This document shows positions 53,729 through 62,636 of a stretch of DNA of 64,000 nt, piece by piece. The DNA lies in contig JAOAPY010000030.1 in the NCBI GenBank assembly GCA_025463135.1, forward strand, positions 186,001-250,000. Reading direction: 5' to 3'. Source of the stretch: Acidobacteriota bacterium (lineage in GTDB: Bacteria; Acidobacteriota; Blastocatellia; Pyrinomonadales; Pyrinomonadaceae). Made by a program: the position numbers and the translations under genes. A model generated the notes under the pieces. It was not told the origin of the DNA. It made no database searches and worked only from the letters and a program-made list of their open reading frames with translations. The stretch's first letter is position 1. Every line of letters begins with the position of its first letter.

Positions 53729-56323
53729 AGATCCACAATCAAGATGCGCACACTGGTTTCGCTGCTTTTGACCGCTTGCCTGCTGCTAATGCCGTTAACG
53801 GTCATGGCGAAGAAGGGCGATTCGCACTTCAAGAAAGGTTTGCAGTTCGAGACAGCCCAGCAGTGGGAGAAAGCGGCGCAGGAATTTACGCTGGCTGTAG
53901 CCGCCGATCCGGCTAACACCGAGTACCAGTTGCATTTTCGCCGCGCGAGTTTTAATGCGTCGCAGGCTTTTATGCAGCAGGGGCGGGCATTAGCGGAGCA
54001 GCGCGATTATGTGGGCGCCTACAATTCCTTCCGCCAGGCGTACGGCTATGATCCGGTAAACACTCTGGCCGTATCCGAAATGGAACGCATGCTGCGGCTC
54101 CAGGCCATCAAGGATGGCACTGTACCGCCGCCAACAAAGGACAGCGAGGACAACGGCGGCGCCACGCCTGCACCCGGGCAGATGGCTTCCGATCCGAACG
54201 TGGTGCAGACTACGCACACCGAACAACTGAGAGTGATCAGCTACAGCGGCGATCTCAAAACTTTCATTCGCAAATTGGCGGACGAACTCAATCTCAACGT
54301 CGTTTTCGATCGGACCTCGTTCGCGCAACCACGCCAGATTGATCTGAATCTCAAGGAAGTTACGACCGGACAGGCGCTGGATTACATTTTTCTTCAGGAA
54401 GGTTTGTTCTTTCAGAAGTTGAGCCGCCGCACGATTCTCGTAGCGGATCAGACCAGGCGCGCTCAATACCAGCAGCTGGTACTGCGCACCTTCTTCCTTT
54501 CGAACACTGATCCATTGAAGGCCCGCGAGATCGTGGGCCAGGCAATCCCGCCGTCAGTAGGTCGGCCGCAAACCATCGTCGTGCCTGATAAGGACACAAA
54601 TACTCTGACCGTCCGGGACACGGCTGAAAATGTGCGTTTGATTGGCGACCTGCTGCAGAGTATCGACAAAGAGCGACCTGAAGTAGTCATGGATGTAAAC
54701 ATCTATGAAGTATCGAAGACAGACCTGATGCAATTCGGGAATCAACTCGGCGACAGCACCAGCCTGGTTTCTCTGGGAGGCGTTAGATCAACCGGATTGA
54801 CATTTGGTGGGCTCACGCGTGCAGTCACCGGCAGTGGGGCCGCCGCCGCGGTGATACCCGGCGCTTTTGGCGCCGCTTTGATCATGCCATCCTCGGCCTT
54901 GCAAATGTTCCAGAGCAAGAATAACGCGAGGCTGATTGCTTCGACTCAAGTACACGCCTTCAATAACGAAGAATCGACGGCGCGTATCGGCCAGAGAGTT
55001 CCGGTGCAAACTGCGCAGCAGTATCCGTTTGGGGTGCAAACAGGTACGGGCAGCGGCACTGGGACCGGTGGCTTTCCCACGGGTGGATTTCCTGTTATCA
55101 ATTATGAACCGACCGGATTGACACTTAAGTTCACGCCGTTGGTCTATCCGAATTTTGACGTGCAGGTGAAAATGTCGATTGAGTCAAAGGACGTGGCCGG
55201 CGCGAATTCGCTGACCCCGACCTTCACTGAACGCACTATCACCGGGACGGCACGCGTACAAAATAATCGAACCATGATGTTAGCGAGCGTCTCTCAGGAC
55301 GTGCAATCGAACGGTCGTCAGGGACTCCCGATTCTGGGCGGTCTGCCGATTATCGGGCGTTTGTTCGCCTCGCCTACGCGCGAGAACCGCCAGGTAGATA
55401 TTGTCATTGCAGTGACACCGCGCGTCCTGCGCGCACCGGCAGTGACGCCGCGTGACGAAGAGATGCGCCCCAGCGGCACCCTGTCGAATCCGACCACTGG
55501 CTCACTTGAAGCGATGATCAGGGAAGCGGATCGTGAAGACCAGATCGCCGCTGCGCGTAAAACGCCCAAGACGGAACGGACCGCGCAGATTGAGCCTTCA
55601 CCCTTCGCAGGCTCTTCGGATGGCCGGAATACGATTCCCAGTACCGCGAGTTCCGAGGCGCAGGCCAGAGCGGTCGCCGTATTACAGCCCACCGCTTCGG
55701 TTGAGATTCAACAGAAAACACAGGTCGCCATCGATGAGCCGCCGCCTTATGTTCCGGCTCCGAAATCGTTGATTAACAATCAAGCGGCCAGCGAGGTCGC
55801 CGCGGTCAACACGGGAGTCAACAGCAATGCACTGCTGACCAGTTTGACCAACCAGCCGCGGCCCATCGATGTCTCGATGGAAAAGACAGGCCCATCGAGA
55901 GTGGCCCAGCTCAAGCTGGCTGGCTCCGAAGAGACGTTGAAGGTTGGCGAAAAGCGTCGCATTGCCGTCGAGCTCAAGTCTGATGTGCCCCTGGGTCTTG
56001 CTGTTCTGACTCTGAGGTTTGATCCGCGGGTGATCAAGGTGAATGGCGTGTCCGCGGGTTCGATGTTTGGCGGCGGCAAAGAAACGCTGCCGGGAATCAG
56101 CCAATCGATTGATACGAGTGGTGTTTGTATGATCTCCATCTCAGCGCTTGGTGGCCTGGTCCAAATGAAAGGCACGGGAGTTATGCTGTTCCTCGAGGTT
56201 GAAGCGGTTGGCTCGGGCGACGGCACCATTCAATTCGATAAACAAAAGACCAATCTGATGGCAACCGATGCGCGCGATGTGGTGCTCGATCTGTCACAGG
56301 GTCAAATAGTGGTCAAGCAGTAA
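53729..56323 (+). CDS. gspD: Secretin (GspD/PilQ-like) with C-terminal cohesin-like domain
   Basis: About 864 residues. A signal peptide (LVSLLLTACLLLMPLTVMA) is followed by a TPR-like pair (residues about 30-110), a STN domain (ISYSGDLKTFIRKLADELNLNVVFD), an N-domain (DKDTNTLTVRDTAENVRLIGDLLQSID) and the secretin core (ESTARIGQRVPV, GLTLKFTPLVYPNFDVQVKM, GLPILGGLPIIGRLF). After a Pro/Thr-rich linker the last 125 residues (LKVGEKRRIAVELKSDVPLG, LTLRFDPRVIKVNGVSAG) match the cohesin fold. This fusion is seen in some Acidobacteria and Deltaproteobacteria. It forms the outer-membrane channel. An ATG at 53645 would extend it, but the signal peptide favours 53729. Confidence 0.92.
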   Translation, partial: RSTIKMRTLVSLLLTACLLLMPLTVMAKKGDSHFKKGLQFETAQQWEKAAQEFTLAVAADPANTEYQLHFRRASFNASQAFMQQGRALAEQRDYVGAYNSFRQAYGYDPVNTLAVSEMERMLRLQAIKDGTVPPPTKDSEDNGGATPAPGQMASDPNVVQTTHTEQLRVISYSGDLKTFIRKLADELNLNVVFDRTSFAQPRQIDLNLKEVTTGQALDYIFLQEGLFFQKLSRRTILVADQTRRAQYQQLVLRTFFLSNTDPLKAREIVGQAIPPSVGRPQTIVVPDKDTNTLTVRDTAENVRLIGDLLQSIDKERPEVVMDVNIYEVSKTDLMQFGNQLGDSTSLVSLGGVRSTGLTFGGLTRAVTGSGAAAAVIPGAFGAALIMPSSALQMFQSKNNARLIASTQVHAFNNEESTARIGQRVPVQTAQQYPFGVQTGTGSGTGTGGFPTGGFPVINYEPTGLTLKFTPLVYPNFDVQVKMSIESKDVAGANSLTPTFTERTITGTARVQNNRTMMLASVSQDVQSNGRQGLPILGGLPIIGRLFASPTRENRQVDIVIAVTPRVLRAPAVTPRDEEMRPSGTLSNPTTGSLEAMIREADREDQIAAARKTPKTERTAQIEPSPFAGSSDGRNTIPSTASSEAQARAVAVLQPTASVEIQQKTQVAIDEPPPYVPAPKSLINNQAASEVAAVNTGVNSNALLTSLTNQPRPIDVSMEKTGPSRVAQLKLAGSEETLKVGEKRRIAVELKSDVPLGLAVLTLRFDPRVIKVNGVSAGSMFGGGKETLPGISQSIDTSGVCMISISALGGLVQMKGTGVMLFLEVEAVGSGDGTIQFDKQKTNLMATDARDVVLDLSQGQIVVKQ

Positions 56324-57031
56324 ATGAACCGACGCAGCGAACAGTACGCGGTGACCGGGCAACGCGGTGACACGATTAAGGTGGTGCGCTCGAGTGGTCA
56401 CCGCGTTGTCGTGTCCGGTAGCGGAGCATCGGCCAGCCGGGGATTCACGCTCATCGAGCTGGTGATTGCGATCACCGTGATGACGATCTTGACTCTTGGT
56501 GTCGTGCCGCTGGTGAAAATGGCAGTCAAGCGACAACGTGAGCAGCAACTACGCGAAGCTTTGCGGACCATGCGATCGGCCATTGACCAGTTTCATCGCG
56601 AGGCTTTGATCTATAACTGCAATCTGCAGACGACCGGTCAACAGCAGCAACAGCAGCAACAACAACTGCCCGTCGATCCGCGAATCAAAGTCGCGATTAC
56701 CGATTGCACGATTTTTGGAGTCGACAATCCCGATCGCTTTCCGCCCGACCTGGAAACGCTTGTAAGTGGTGTCAATGTTATTCCAATTTCGGGAAGCGGT
56801 GGACGTGGTCAGCCGGGAGTGAATGCCACTCAGGTCGGGCAGTTGGCAACCAAGAAGAAAGTGTACCTGCGCGAACTCCCGATCGATCCGATGACGGGAA
56901 ACGCAGACTGGGATCTGCGGTCCTGCTATGACGCGGGTGATTCAGATTCCTGGGGTGGTGAAAACGTTTTTGATGTGCGCTCAAAATCCAAAGGCACGGC
57001 GCTAAATGGAGAGAAGTACAGTGACTGGTAA
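56324..57031 (+). CDS. Type II secretion pseudopilin (prepilin, GspH/G-like)
   Basis: 235 residues. An unusually long leader of about 39 residues precedes the prepilin peptidase site SRG-FTLIELVIAITVMTILTLGV. The soluble part contains a run of eight or nine glutamines (near residues 107-115, encoded by CAG/CAA repeats) and ends in SKGTALNGEKYSDW, a GspG-like calcium-binding end. It starts immediately after the secretin stop and overlaps the next pseudopilin by 26 bases. Confidence 0.88.
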   Translation: MNRRSEQYAVTGQRGDTIKVVRSSGHRVVVSGSGASASRGFTLIELVIAITVMTILTLGVVPLVKMAVKRQREQQLREALRTMRSAIDQFHREALIYNCNLQTTGQQQQQQQQQLPVDPRIKVAITDCTIFGVDNPDRFPPDLETLVSGVNVIPISGSGGRGQPGVNATQVGQLATKKKVYLRELPIDPMTGNADWDLRSCYDAGDSDSWGGENVFDVRSKSKGTALNGEKYSDW

Positions 57032-57488
57032 GGCACAGGTGGCAGTAGGCAGCAGGCAGCAGGCAGCAGGAGAACAAGGGCCGCGATTCCTGCCGTTTGC
57101 CGTCCGCCGTCTGCCGCCTGGCTTTACTTTGCTCGAGTTGATGATTGTCATAACGATTATCATCATTCTGGCGGCGATTGTATTGCCGCAATATCAGAAG
57201 ACAATCACCGCGGCGCGCGAGGCAGTGCTGCGAGACGATCTTTACAAGATGCGTTCTTTATTGGACCAATACGCTGCTGACAAAGGGAAATTGCCGCAAT
57301 CACTCGACGATCTGGTTAGCTCCGGCTACATGCGCGAGAAGCCCGTGGATCCATTTACCGATGAGGCGGACTGGAGTGTCTCGACCGGCGAAGATCCTGC
57401 CTCCAACACTGCTGAGTCGGGAGTCACAAATGTACACAGCGCGTCAACTGAGACGGGATCCGACGGTAAGCCGTATAGCGAATGGTGA
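57006..57488 (+). CDS. gspG: Type II secretion major pseudopilin (GspG-like)
   Basis: 160 residues. The cleavage site PPG-FTLLELMIVITIIIILAAIVLPQ is followed by the GspG helix and a C-terminal D-G-K-P-Y-S-E-W ending. The leader is about 38 residues, where 6-10 is usual. Its codons from 57041 to 57118 are two inverted arrays of four heptads (GGCAGCA and TGCCGTC types) around a 22-base core, exactly 26 codons. The ATG at 57006 is the longest start; a GTG at 57021 has GGAGAG 7 bases upstream and may be the true one. Confidence 0.9.
   Translation: MERSTVTGKAQVAVGSRQQAAGEQGPRFLPFAVRRLPPGFTLLELMIVITIIIILAAIVLPQYQKTITAAREAVLRDDLYKMRSLLDQYAADKGKLPQSLDDLVSSGYMREKPVDPFTDEADWSVSTGEDPASNTAESGVTNVHSASTETGSDGKPYSEW
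57041..57118. repeat. Inverted heptad arrays inside the GspG leader
   Basis: The first array (57041-57068) is GGCAGTA followed by three copies of GGCAGCA; the second (57091-57118) is TGCCGTT, TGCCGTC, CGCCGTC, TGCCGCC. The total of 78 bases keeps the reading frame. The same layout occurs in non-coding spacers elsewhere in the window. Confidence 0.85.
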
Positions 57489-57587
57489 CAGTCGTGAATT
57501 GCGAATTTCGAAATGCGTTTAAGATTCAACGGAGATCCTAAAGTGTGCGTTAAATAATTTCGCAATTCGAAAATCCGCAATTCTCCT

Positions 57588-58538
57588 TTGCCCAAACTCT
57601 TATCAAAACTCATTCAGCCCTGGTATCCCGCGACCGCACTGGGACTCGAACGGGGCGTGGCCTCAATGGTGCAGCTCGAAGGCGGGCGCAAAGGCGTGTT
57701 TACGCTGCGCCGGGCCGCGAGCATTACGCTGTCGGACTCTCTGATTACGCCCGGCTTTGACGATCCGAATATCGCCGACTTGTCCCAACTGGCTGAAGCC
57801 CTCAATGAGCTTGGCACCAGTGCCGGCTTGCTGCGCCAACGCAAGTGGTCAGTGTCCTTGCCCGAAGCGACCATGCGCACTCTGATCCTCACCATGGAAA
57901 ACCAGACCGGATCAAAGAGCGAAGCCGATGAGGTGCTCAAGTGGAAGATGGAACGCGGCTTTGGCGCGCCGCTGGATGAATTATCCATTTCCAACGAGAG
58001 CCTGCCACGCGACAGTCAGGGCCGGGAACGTTATCTCGCGGTCGGCATACGCCTTTCGGTGTTGGCGGAGTATGAGAGCGTTTTCGCAGTGCTGGGCTGG
58101 CGCGCCGGTCTTATTCTGCCCCGGCATTTGGGAGAAGCGCGCTGGCTAACCGGAAATGGCAGCACTGGTGATTCGTTGTTGCTGACGGCACATGACGATG
58201 GGTTTACGGCCGCTATCTTTCGCGATCGGGAACCGCTTATTCTGCGGACAGTGGTCTGCGAACCCGAAGAGCGCGAAGACGAATTTTATCGCCTGTTATT
58301 ATTCTATCGTGATAGACGAGCCGCGGAAGTCGAAGGCGCCGCGCAGCCGCTGACGAAGCTGCTGGTAGTGGGCAGAGGGTTTGGCAAAGAGCGAGCCAGC
58401 GAGATTGCCAGTGAGACATTGGGCTCACATATTCACGTACTCGGACCTGAAGACCTCGGATTACAGTTACCGGCAAGCGATTTGCGCTTTGATTCAATCG
58501 CCGCGCCCGCCGGTCTGGCGACCTTGCATTGGTCTTAG
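57588..58538 (+). CDS. PilM-like actin-fold pilus/secretion protein
   Basis: 316 residues from a TTG start. The N-terminus ALGLERGVASMVQLEGGRKG, then WSVSLPEATMRTLILTMENQ and DEVLKWKMERGFGAPLDELS, follow the PilM/GspL cytoplasmic actin-like fold. ERYLAVGIRLSVLAEYESVF matches its second lobe. It lies last in the secretion cluster; the PilN and PilO partners expected next are not found in the window. The 99-base spacer before it contains inverted AATTGCGAATTTCG/CGCAATTCGAAAATCC repeats, and no good ribosome binding site is visible. Confidence 0.72.
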   Translation: MPKLLSKLIQPWYPATALGLERGVASMVQLEGGRKGVFTLRRAASITLSDSLITPGFDDPNIADLSQLAEALNELGTSAGLLRQRKWSVSLPEATMRTLILTMENQTGSKSEADEVLKWKMERGFGAPLDELSISNESLPRDSQGRERYLAVGIRLSVLAEYESVFAVLGWRAGLILPRHLGEARWLTGNGSTGDSLLLTAHDDGFTAAIFRDREPLILRTVVCEPEEREDEFYRLLLFYRDRRAAEVEGAAQPLTKLLVVGRGFGKERASEIASETLGSHIHVLGPEDLGLQLPASDLRFDSIAAPAGLATLHWS

Positions 58539-58776
58539 AAAGGTTTTTTGACTTTGGTTTTTGGTCTCTTGCTCTTTCCATTTGATTGTCGCCGTTTTGA
58601 TAGCGCACTTGTGCGCCTTCGCTGGTAGAAACCAAGCCGGCTTCGACTTTCCAAACCTCCGCGGACAAGTTCTCCATCTAAATGGTCACGGTAAAGCAAA
58701 GACCGAAGACCAAGACCAAAGACCAAAATCCCATATTGAAACATTTACTGTTTTCATCGCGTAAAACCTAAACATC
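58539..58776. repeat. Heptad-repeat spacer (TTTGGTC/AAAGACC family)
   Basis: GACTTTGGTTTTTGGTCTC near 58549 faces inverted AAAGACC, GAAGACC and AAAGACC units at about 58698-58728. The family is the same as at 37469-37503 in the BMC locus. No gene was seen. Confidence 0.7.
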
Positions 58777-59388
58777 ATGACTTCGAGTGCAACCTCCGTC
58801 GCTTTTACCCCTTTTAATGCTGCGGTCGATCGTGACCTGGTGGCCAGTGCTGTAGCCGGGCATGAAGGCGGCTTTGAAGAATTAGTCAGGCGCTACCAGC
58901 GTCCCATCTCCGCGTATGTATATCGCATGGTCGGTGATTATGACGCCGCGCTCGATTTGACTCAGGAGATCTTTATTAAGGTTTATGGCTCGCTGGCTCG
59001 CTATCGTTCGGAATTCAAATTTTCGACCTGGATTTACAAAATCGCTCACAACTGCGCCGTGGACCACCTGCGTCGCCATAACGGTCGCGAACAATCCCTG
59101 GTGACGGGTGTCGAAGGCGACTCTTACGAATTGCCTCTCGAAAGCGGGCTGCTCAGTCCGGAACAGGAAAGCGAACGAAAGGAACGCCGGCTTGAGATTG
59201 AGATTGTCGTGCGGGCCCTGCCCGCAGCCTATCGCGAGCTAATCATTCTCCGCCATTCGCAGGACTTAACCTATGAAGAGATTGTGGAGGTGACCGGTTT
59301 GCCCCTGGGCACTGTAAAGAACCGGCTGTTTCGAGCGCGCGATATGATGCGACAGGAGTTTGTCCAACGAGGCATTACCGGCATTTAG
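58777..59388 (+). CDS. ECF RNA polymerase sigma factor
   Basis: 203 residues. Region 2 is FEELVRRYQRPISAYVYRMVGDYDAALDLTQEIFIKVYGSL with FSTWIYKIAHNCAVDHLRRH. Region 4 is LPAAYRELIILRHSQDLTYEEIVEVTGLPLGTVKNRLFRARDMMRQ. It differs in region 4 (GTVKNRLFRAR) from the other two ECF factors in the window and belongs to a more RpoE-like group. The anti-sigma gene begins 4 bases after its stop. Confidence 0.92.
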   Translation: MTSSATSVAFTPFNAAVDRDLVASAVAGHEGGFEELVRRYQRPISAYVYRMVGDYDAALDLTQEIFIKVYGSLARYRSEFKFSTWIYKIAHNCAVDHLRRHNGREQSLVTGVEGDSYELPLESGLLSPEQESERKERRLEIEIVVRALPAAYRELIILRHSQDLTYEEIVEVTGLPLGTVKNRLFRARDMMRQEFVQRGITGI

Positions 59389-59392
59389 GATT

Positions 59393-59977
59393 ATGAGCAT
59401 GAACATCGACCAGCCCAACTGTCAGCTCGAACAGATAGCCTCCTATCTGGACGGAGAACTGGACAACGGCGCCTGCCGGCTGTTTGAAGCTCACCTCAAG
59501 GAATGCTCGCACTGCGCCTTCGAGTTGGCTGGGCAGCGCAGACTGCTGGGTGCGTTGGATTCGGTCCTCAGCAGCGGCTCAACTTTGTCGCTGCCGAAAA
59601 ACTTTGCCCACATCGTTGCCACTAATGCTGAGAGTGATATGAGCGGGTTGCGCGAGCGTCGTGAGCATGGACGTGCATTGCAATTGTGCGCGCTGCTGGT
59701 AGCGGCTTCGTTGGCTCTCCTGGGAATGGCGGCGCGGGCCTACGTCTACAATTTCGTCCTCGCCGTTGGGCGTCCCGTTACGGCGGGTTTCGATTTGGTT
59801 TGGACGACGATCTATGATGCGGCTACCGGCTTCACGATCATTTCACGCGTACTAAGCAAAGGCTTTGCCCCAGGGTCGGAGATTGGAGGCTTGCTCGCTT
59901 TCATTCTCCTGGCATTCGCTGTTTTACTCCTCTCACGTTTGATTGCCAGCTATCACCGAACGCGCTTTATCGAATAG
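59393..59977 (+). CDS. Anti-sigma factor with zinc finger and two membrane helices
   Basis: About 194 residues. HLKECSHC (H-x3-C-x2-C, near residues 35-42) preceded by IASYLDGELDNGACRLFEAHL is the zinc anti-sigma domain. Two hydrophobic segments follow (LCALLVAASLALLGMAARAYVYNFVL and LLAFILLAFAVLLLSRLI), so unlike the other two anti-sigma factors it has no large periplasmic sensor. AGGA lies 3 bases before the ATG at 59393 and 9 before one at 59399; the latter spacing is better. The next gene probably belongs to the same operon. Confidence 0.87.
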   Translation: MSMNIDQPNCQLEQIASYLDGELDNGACRLFEAHLKECSHCAFELAGQRRLLGALDSVLSSGSTLSLPKNFAHIVATNAESDMSGLRERREHGRALQLCALLVAASLALLGMAARAYVYNFVLAVGRPVTAGFDLVWTTIYDAATGFTIISRVLSKGFAPGSEIGGLLAFILLAFAVLLLSRLIASYHRTRFIE

Positions 59978-59997
59978 GACCGGGCAGCCCGGTTAAG

Positions 59998-61011
59998 GTG
60001 GCGAACACCGGCAATATGTCTCTAGCAGCAATGGTAAATGATTTCGGCGGACTAAATCGGGCGCACACGTTTGCGCCGCGCAGGCTTTACCGTCTCGGCG
60101 CGATTCTCCTTTTATTACTTCTGACCGTAGTGGCGAGCCGCGCGCAGGTCAACAGTAACGCGCAGACTGATAATAAGAATGTAGAGGTGCTTGAGGGGGC
60201 AATCGACGGCAATGCATACGGCATCGGAAAGTCGATTCAGATCAACGGCGCGGTCAAGGACGGGGCCATCGCCTTTGGCGGCGACGTAATCATTCAGGGA
60301 ACCGTCAATGGCGATGTTGCGGCAATCGGCGGGTCGGTAATCCAGCTTGAAGGTGGCCGGATCGGCGGTGATGTAATCGTCATTGGCGGTACCTATCGAC
60401 ACGCTGACAAAAACCCGAACCGCACTCCCGCCAAAAGGACACTGCTGTATGCCGGCTATGAACAAGAACTGCGCGACATGATGCGCAATCCGACGGGACT
60501 TCTTTCACCGGCATGGTCGCCCACATATATCGGTCTGCGTTTACTCGCGGTTCTTTTTTGGTTTGTCATTGCGATGGTTTTGACGGCTGCGATTCCCGGC
60601 GCGGTCAGTCGGGGAGTAGCCCGTTTGCAAATGACCAGTCTGCGAGTTGCGGCCATAGGTTTTCTGGGCGCGATCGTCGTCGGCATGGGAGTCGAAGCCT
60701 GTTTGTTCCTCCTGCCCACTCCCTTCAGCACGCTCGTCGGATTGATGACCTTGATGCTGATTGTGCTGGCCGGAGTATTCGGTCGCGTCGTCATCTATGC
60801 GGCTACGGGACGTTGGCTACAGCGCCGGTTCCTGTCGCGCGGTCACCATTCTGAATCAATAGCGCTGCTCCTCGGCGCTTTGGTCTGGAGCGTCCTGTCT
60901 TCTTTGCCATATATTTGGCCATTCATTCTTGCTTTCACTCTCGTGCTTAGTCTCGGGCTGGCCTTGACCGCCGGACGCCGCAACACCTGGAAAAAAGTGC
61001 CCGCCATCTGA
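59998..61011 (+). CDS. Bactofilin-like polymer-forming membrane protein
   Basis: 337 residues. A signal or anchor (LGAILLLLLLTVVASRAQ) is followed by a beta-helical repeat region of the bactofilin/DUF583 type (IDGNAYGIGKSIQINGAVKDGAIAFGGDVIIQGTVNGDVAAIGGSV). Four hydrophobic helices follow in the C-terminal half. Placing the beta-helix outside the cytoplasm differs from classical bactofilins. It follows the ECF/anti-sigma pair by 20 bases. The start may be the GTG at 59998 or an ATG at 60016. Confidence 0.82.
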   Translation: MANTGNMSLAAMVNDFGGLNRAHTFAPRRLYRLGAILLLLLLTVVASRAQVNSNAQTDNKNVEVLEGAIDGNAYGIGKSIQINGAVKDGAIAFGGDVIIQGTVNGDVAAIGGSVIQLEGGRIGGDVIVIGGTYRHADKNPNRTPAKRTLLYAGYEQELRDMMRNPTGLLSPAWSPTYIGLRLLAVLFWFVIAMVLTAAIPGAVSRGVARLQMTSLRVAAIGFLGAIVVGMGVEACLFLLPTPFSTLVGLMTLMLIVLAGVFGRVVIYAATGRWLQRRFLSRGHHSESIALLLGALVWSVLSSLPYIWPFILAFTLVLSLGLALTAGRRNTWKKVPAI

Positions 61012-61070
61012 CCTCCTACTTATCCGAAGATCGGACAAACTCGGCTTCAAGGCATCAAAAGGTCGGCGGT

Positions 61071-61094
61071 CCGGGTAGGTAGCCCGGCTTTTCT
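61071..61094 (+). terminator. Possible rho-independent terminator
   Basis: CCGGG-TAGGTAG-CCCGG is followed by CTTTTCT, 60 bases after the bactofilin-like stop codon. The stem is short, so this is tentative. Confidence 0.35.
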
Positions 61095-61279
61095 GCAACG
61101 TTTACTGCCGCGCGGCGTGAATGAGAGTTTGGCGCCCCAAAAATGCTGAGGCCGAGGATTTATTGAGAACATTCGCGGAAGTCGATGCGTAAGACAACAG
61201 TGTTCTGAGTATTCCGGCCGTCTTATTTGTCATAAAACCAAATCGCGCGGTGTTAGAAAAAGAGAACGGGAGAGGACTG

Positions 61280-62521
61280 ATGAAACCGCTATTCTTGTTT
61301 ATTGCATTCGTGTTAGTGGCGGCGCTGAGTGGTCAGCGAGCTTACGGACAGACGCAGCCGGCACCCAGCACGACACAAACGGATTCGGGAATCACCGCGA
61401 CGCGCGTAATCGGCGAAGTAAGAACAATCGATTCCACCGCCAAACAACTCACAGTGAAAACCGACGCGGGGTCGGTAGTCGCTATCACCCTGGCGGATTC
61501 CACCAGCTACTCTCGTTTGCCTCCGGGAGAGACCACTTTGGCCAAGGCGACCAAGATCACTCTCGCTGATCTGGGCGAAGGCGATAGGGTTCTGGCGATG
61601 GGCAAGGTTGCCGATGACCATAAGTCGGCGACGGCGCGCACCCTGGTAGTAATGACCAAAGGCGATATCGCCAAAAAGCAGGAACAAGAACGACTGGAAT
61701 GGCGCCGCCGGGGAATTCTCGGTGTCGTCTCAGCGGTCAAGCCCGACACCAAAGAGGTCACAATCTCGACGCGCAGTGCCACGGGCTCGCAGCCCGTCAT
61801 TATTCCTATCGCTGAAAGACTGGACATGCGGCGCTATGCGCCGGACTCAATTAAGTTCAGCGATGCCAAGCCCAGCGTCTTCGAAGAGTTGAAAGTCGGC
61901 GATCAGGTTAGGGCACTTGGTGATAAGAGTGCTGACGGAACTCACTTTACTCCAGAGAAGGTAGTATCCGGATCCTTCCGCACCGTGGCGGGCACCGTGA
62001 CATCGGTTGATGCAACGACGGGCACGATCAAAATCAACGATTTGCAAACAAAACAACCGCTCACCATTGTAATCAAAACAGACTCCGTGTTGCGCAAATT
62101 TCCCGCCGAGATGGCAGCGATGATGGGCGCGCGCGGCGCGGGTGGTCCAAGTGCTGCATCGGGCGGACCAGGACAAGGGGCGCCCAGCGGCGCCAGACCG
62201 GCGCAGGGTTCCGGCGCTGGCACGGGTGGCCCCGGCCAGGGCCAGGGCGGCGGTATGCGAGCAGGTGGTGCGAACCTTCAAGAGATGCTTGATCGCTTAC
62301 CGACGATTTCCGCGGCGGACCTGAAGACGGGTGACACGATTATCGTTTCCAGCACCAGGGGTGCGGATCCATCCCGCCTGACCGCGATCACACTGATCAG
62401 TGGGGCAGACACGCTGCTGGCAATCATGGCTCCCAGACAGCAACCTGGAGCGGGACAGGGGTCTCCGAATCCTACCGCAGGTTTGGGTACAGGGGTCACA
62501 TTTGGCATTGGCTTGCCATAG
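61280..62521 (+). CDS. Exported protein with repeated DUF5666/OB-like domains
   Basis: About 413 residues. The signal peptide is MKPLFLFIAFVLVAALSGQRAYG. Three related beta units follow: VIGEVRTIDSTAKQLTVKTDAG, ILGVVSAVKPDTKEVTISTRS and VAGTVTSVDATTGTIKINDLQ. Each has the G-x-V-x-x-V-D-x-x-T-x-x-I/V-x-V pattern of DUF5666, and L-x-x-G-D-x-V/I recurs after each. A Gly/Ala/Gln-rich stretch (near residues 290-330) precedes the end. No catalytic site is apparent. GGGAGAGGACTG precedes the ATG; an in-frame TTG/ATG start at 61250 is less likely. Confidence 0.78.
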   Translation: MKPLFLFIAFVLVAALSGQRAYGQTQPAPSTTQTDSGITATRVIGEVRTIDSTAKQLTVKTDAGSVVAITLADSTSYSRLPPGETTLAKATKITLADLGEGDRVLAMGKVADDHKSATARTLVVMTKGDIAKKQEQERLEWRRRGILGVVSAVKPDTKEVTISTRSATGSQPVIIPIAERLDMRRYAPDSIKFSDAKPSVFEELKVGDQVRALGDKSADGTHFTPEKVVSGSFRTVAGTVTSVDATTGTIKINDLQTKQPLTIVIKTDSVLRKFPAEMAAMMGARGAGGPSAASGGPGQGAPSGARPAQGSGAGTGGPGQGQGGGMRAGGANLQEMLDRLPTISAADLKTGDTIIVSSTRGADPSRLTAITLISGADTLLAIMAPRQQPGAGQGSPNPTAGLGTGVTFGIGLP

Positions 62522-62636
62522 TCCGCGATTAATCGGTCGGGTTCAGTCGGGTCAGCAGGGAAATATTTTTTTCGCAGGGCGTTGAGCATTCGTGTTCTAC
62601 GCAGGCCAGCAAACTATTTACTCCCGGGACTTGTTT

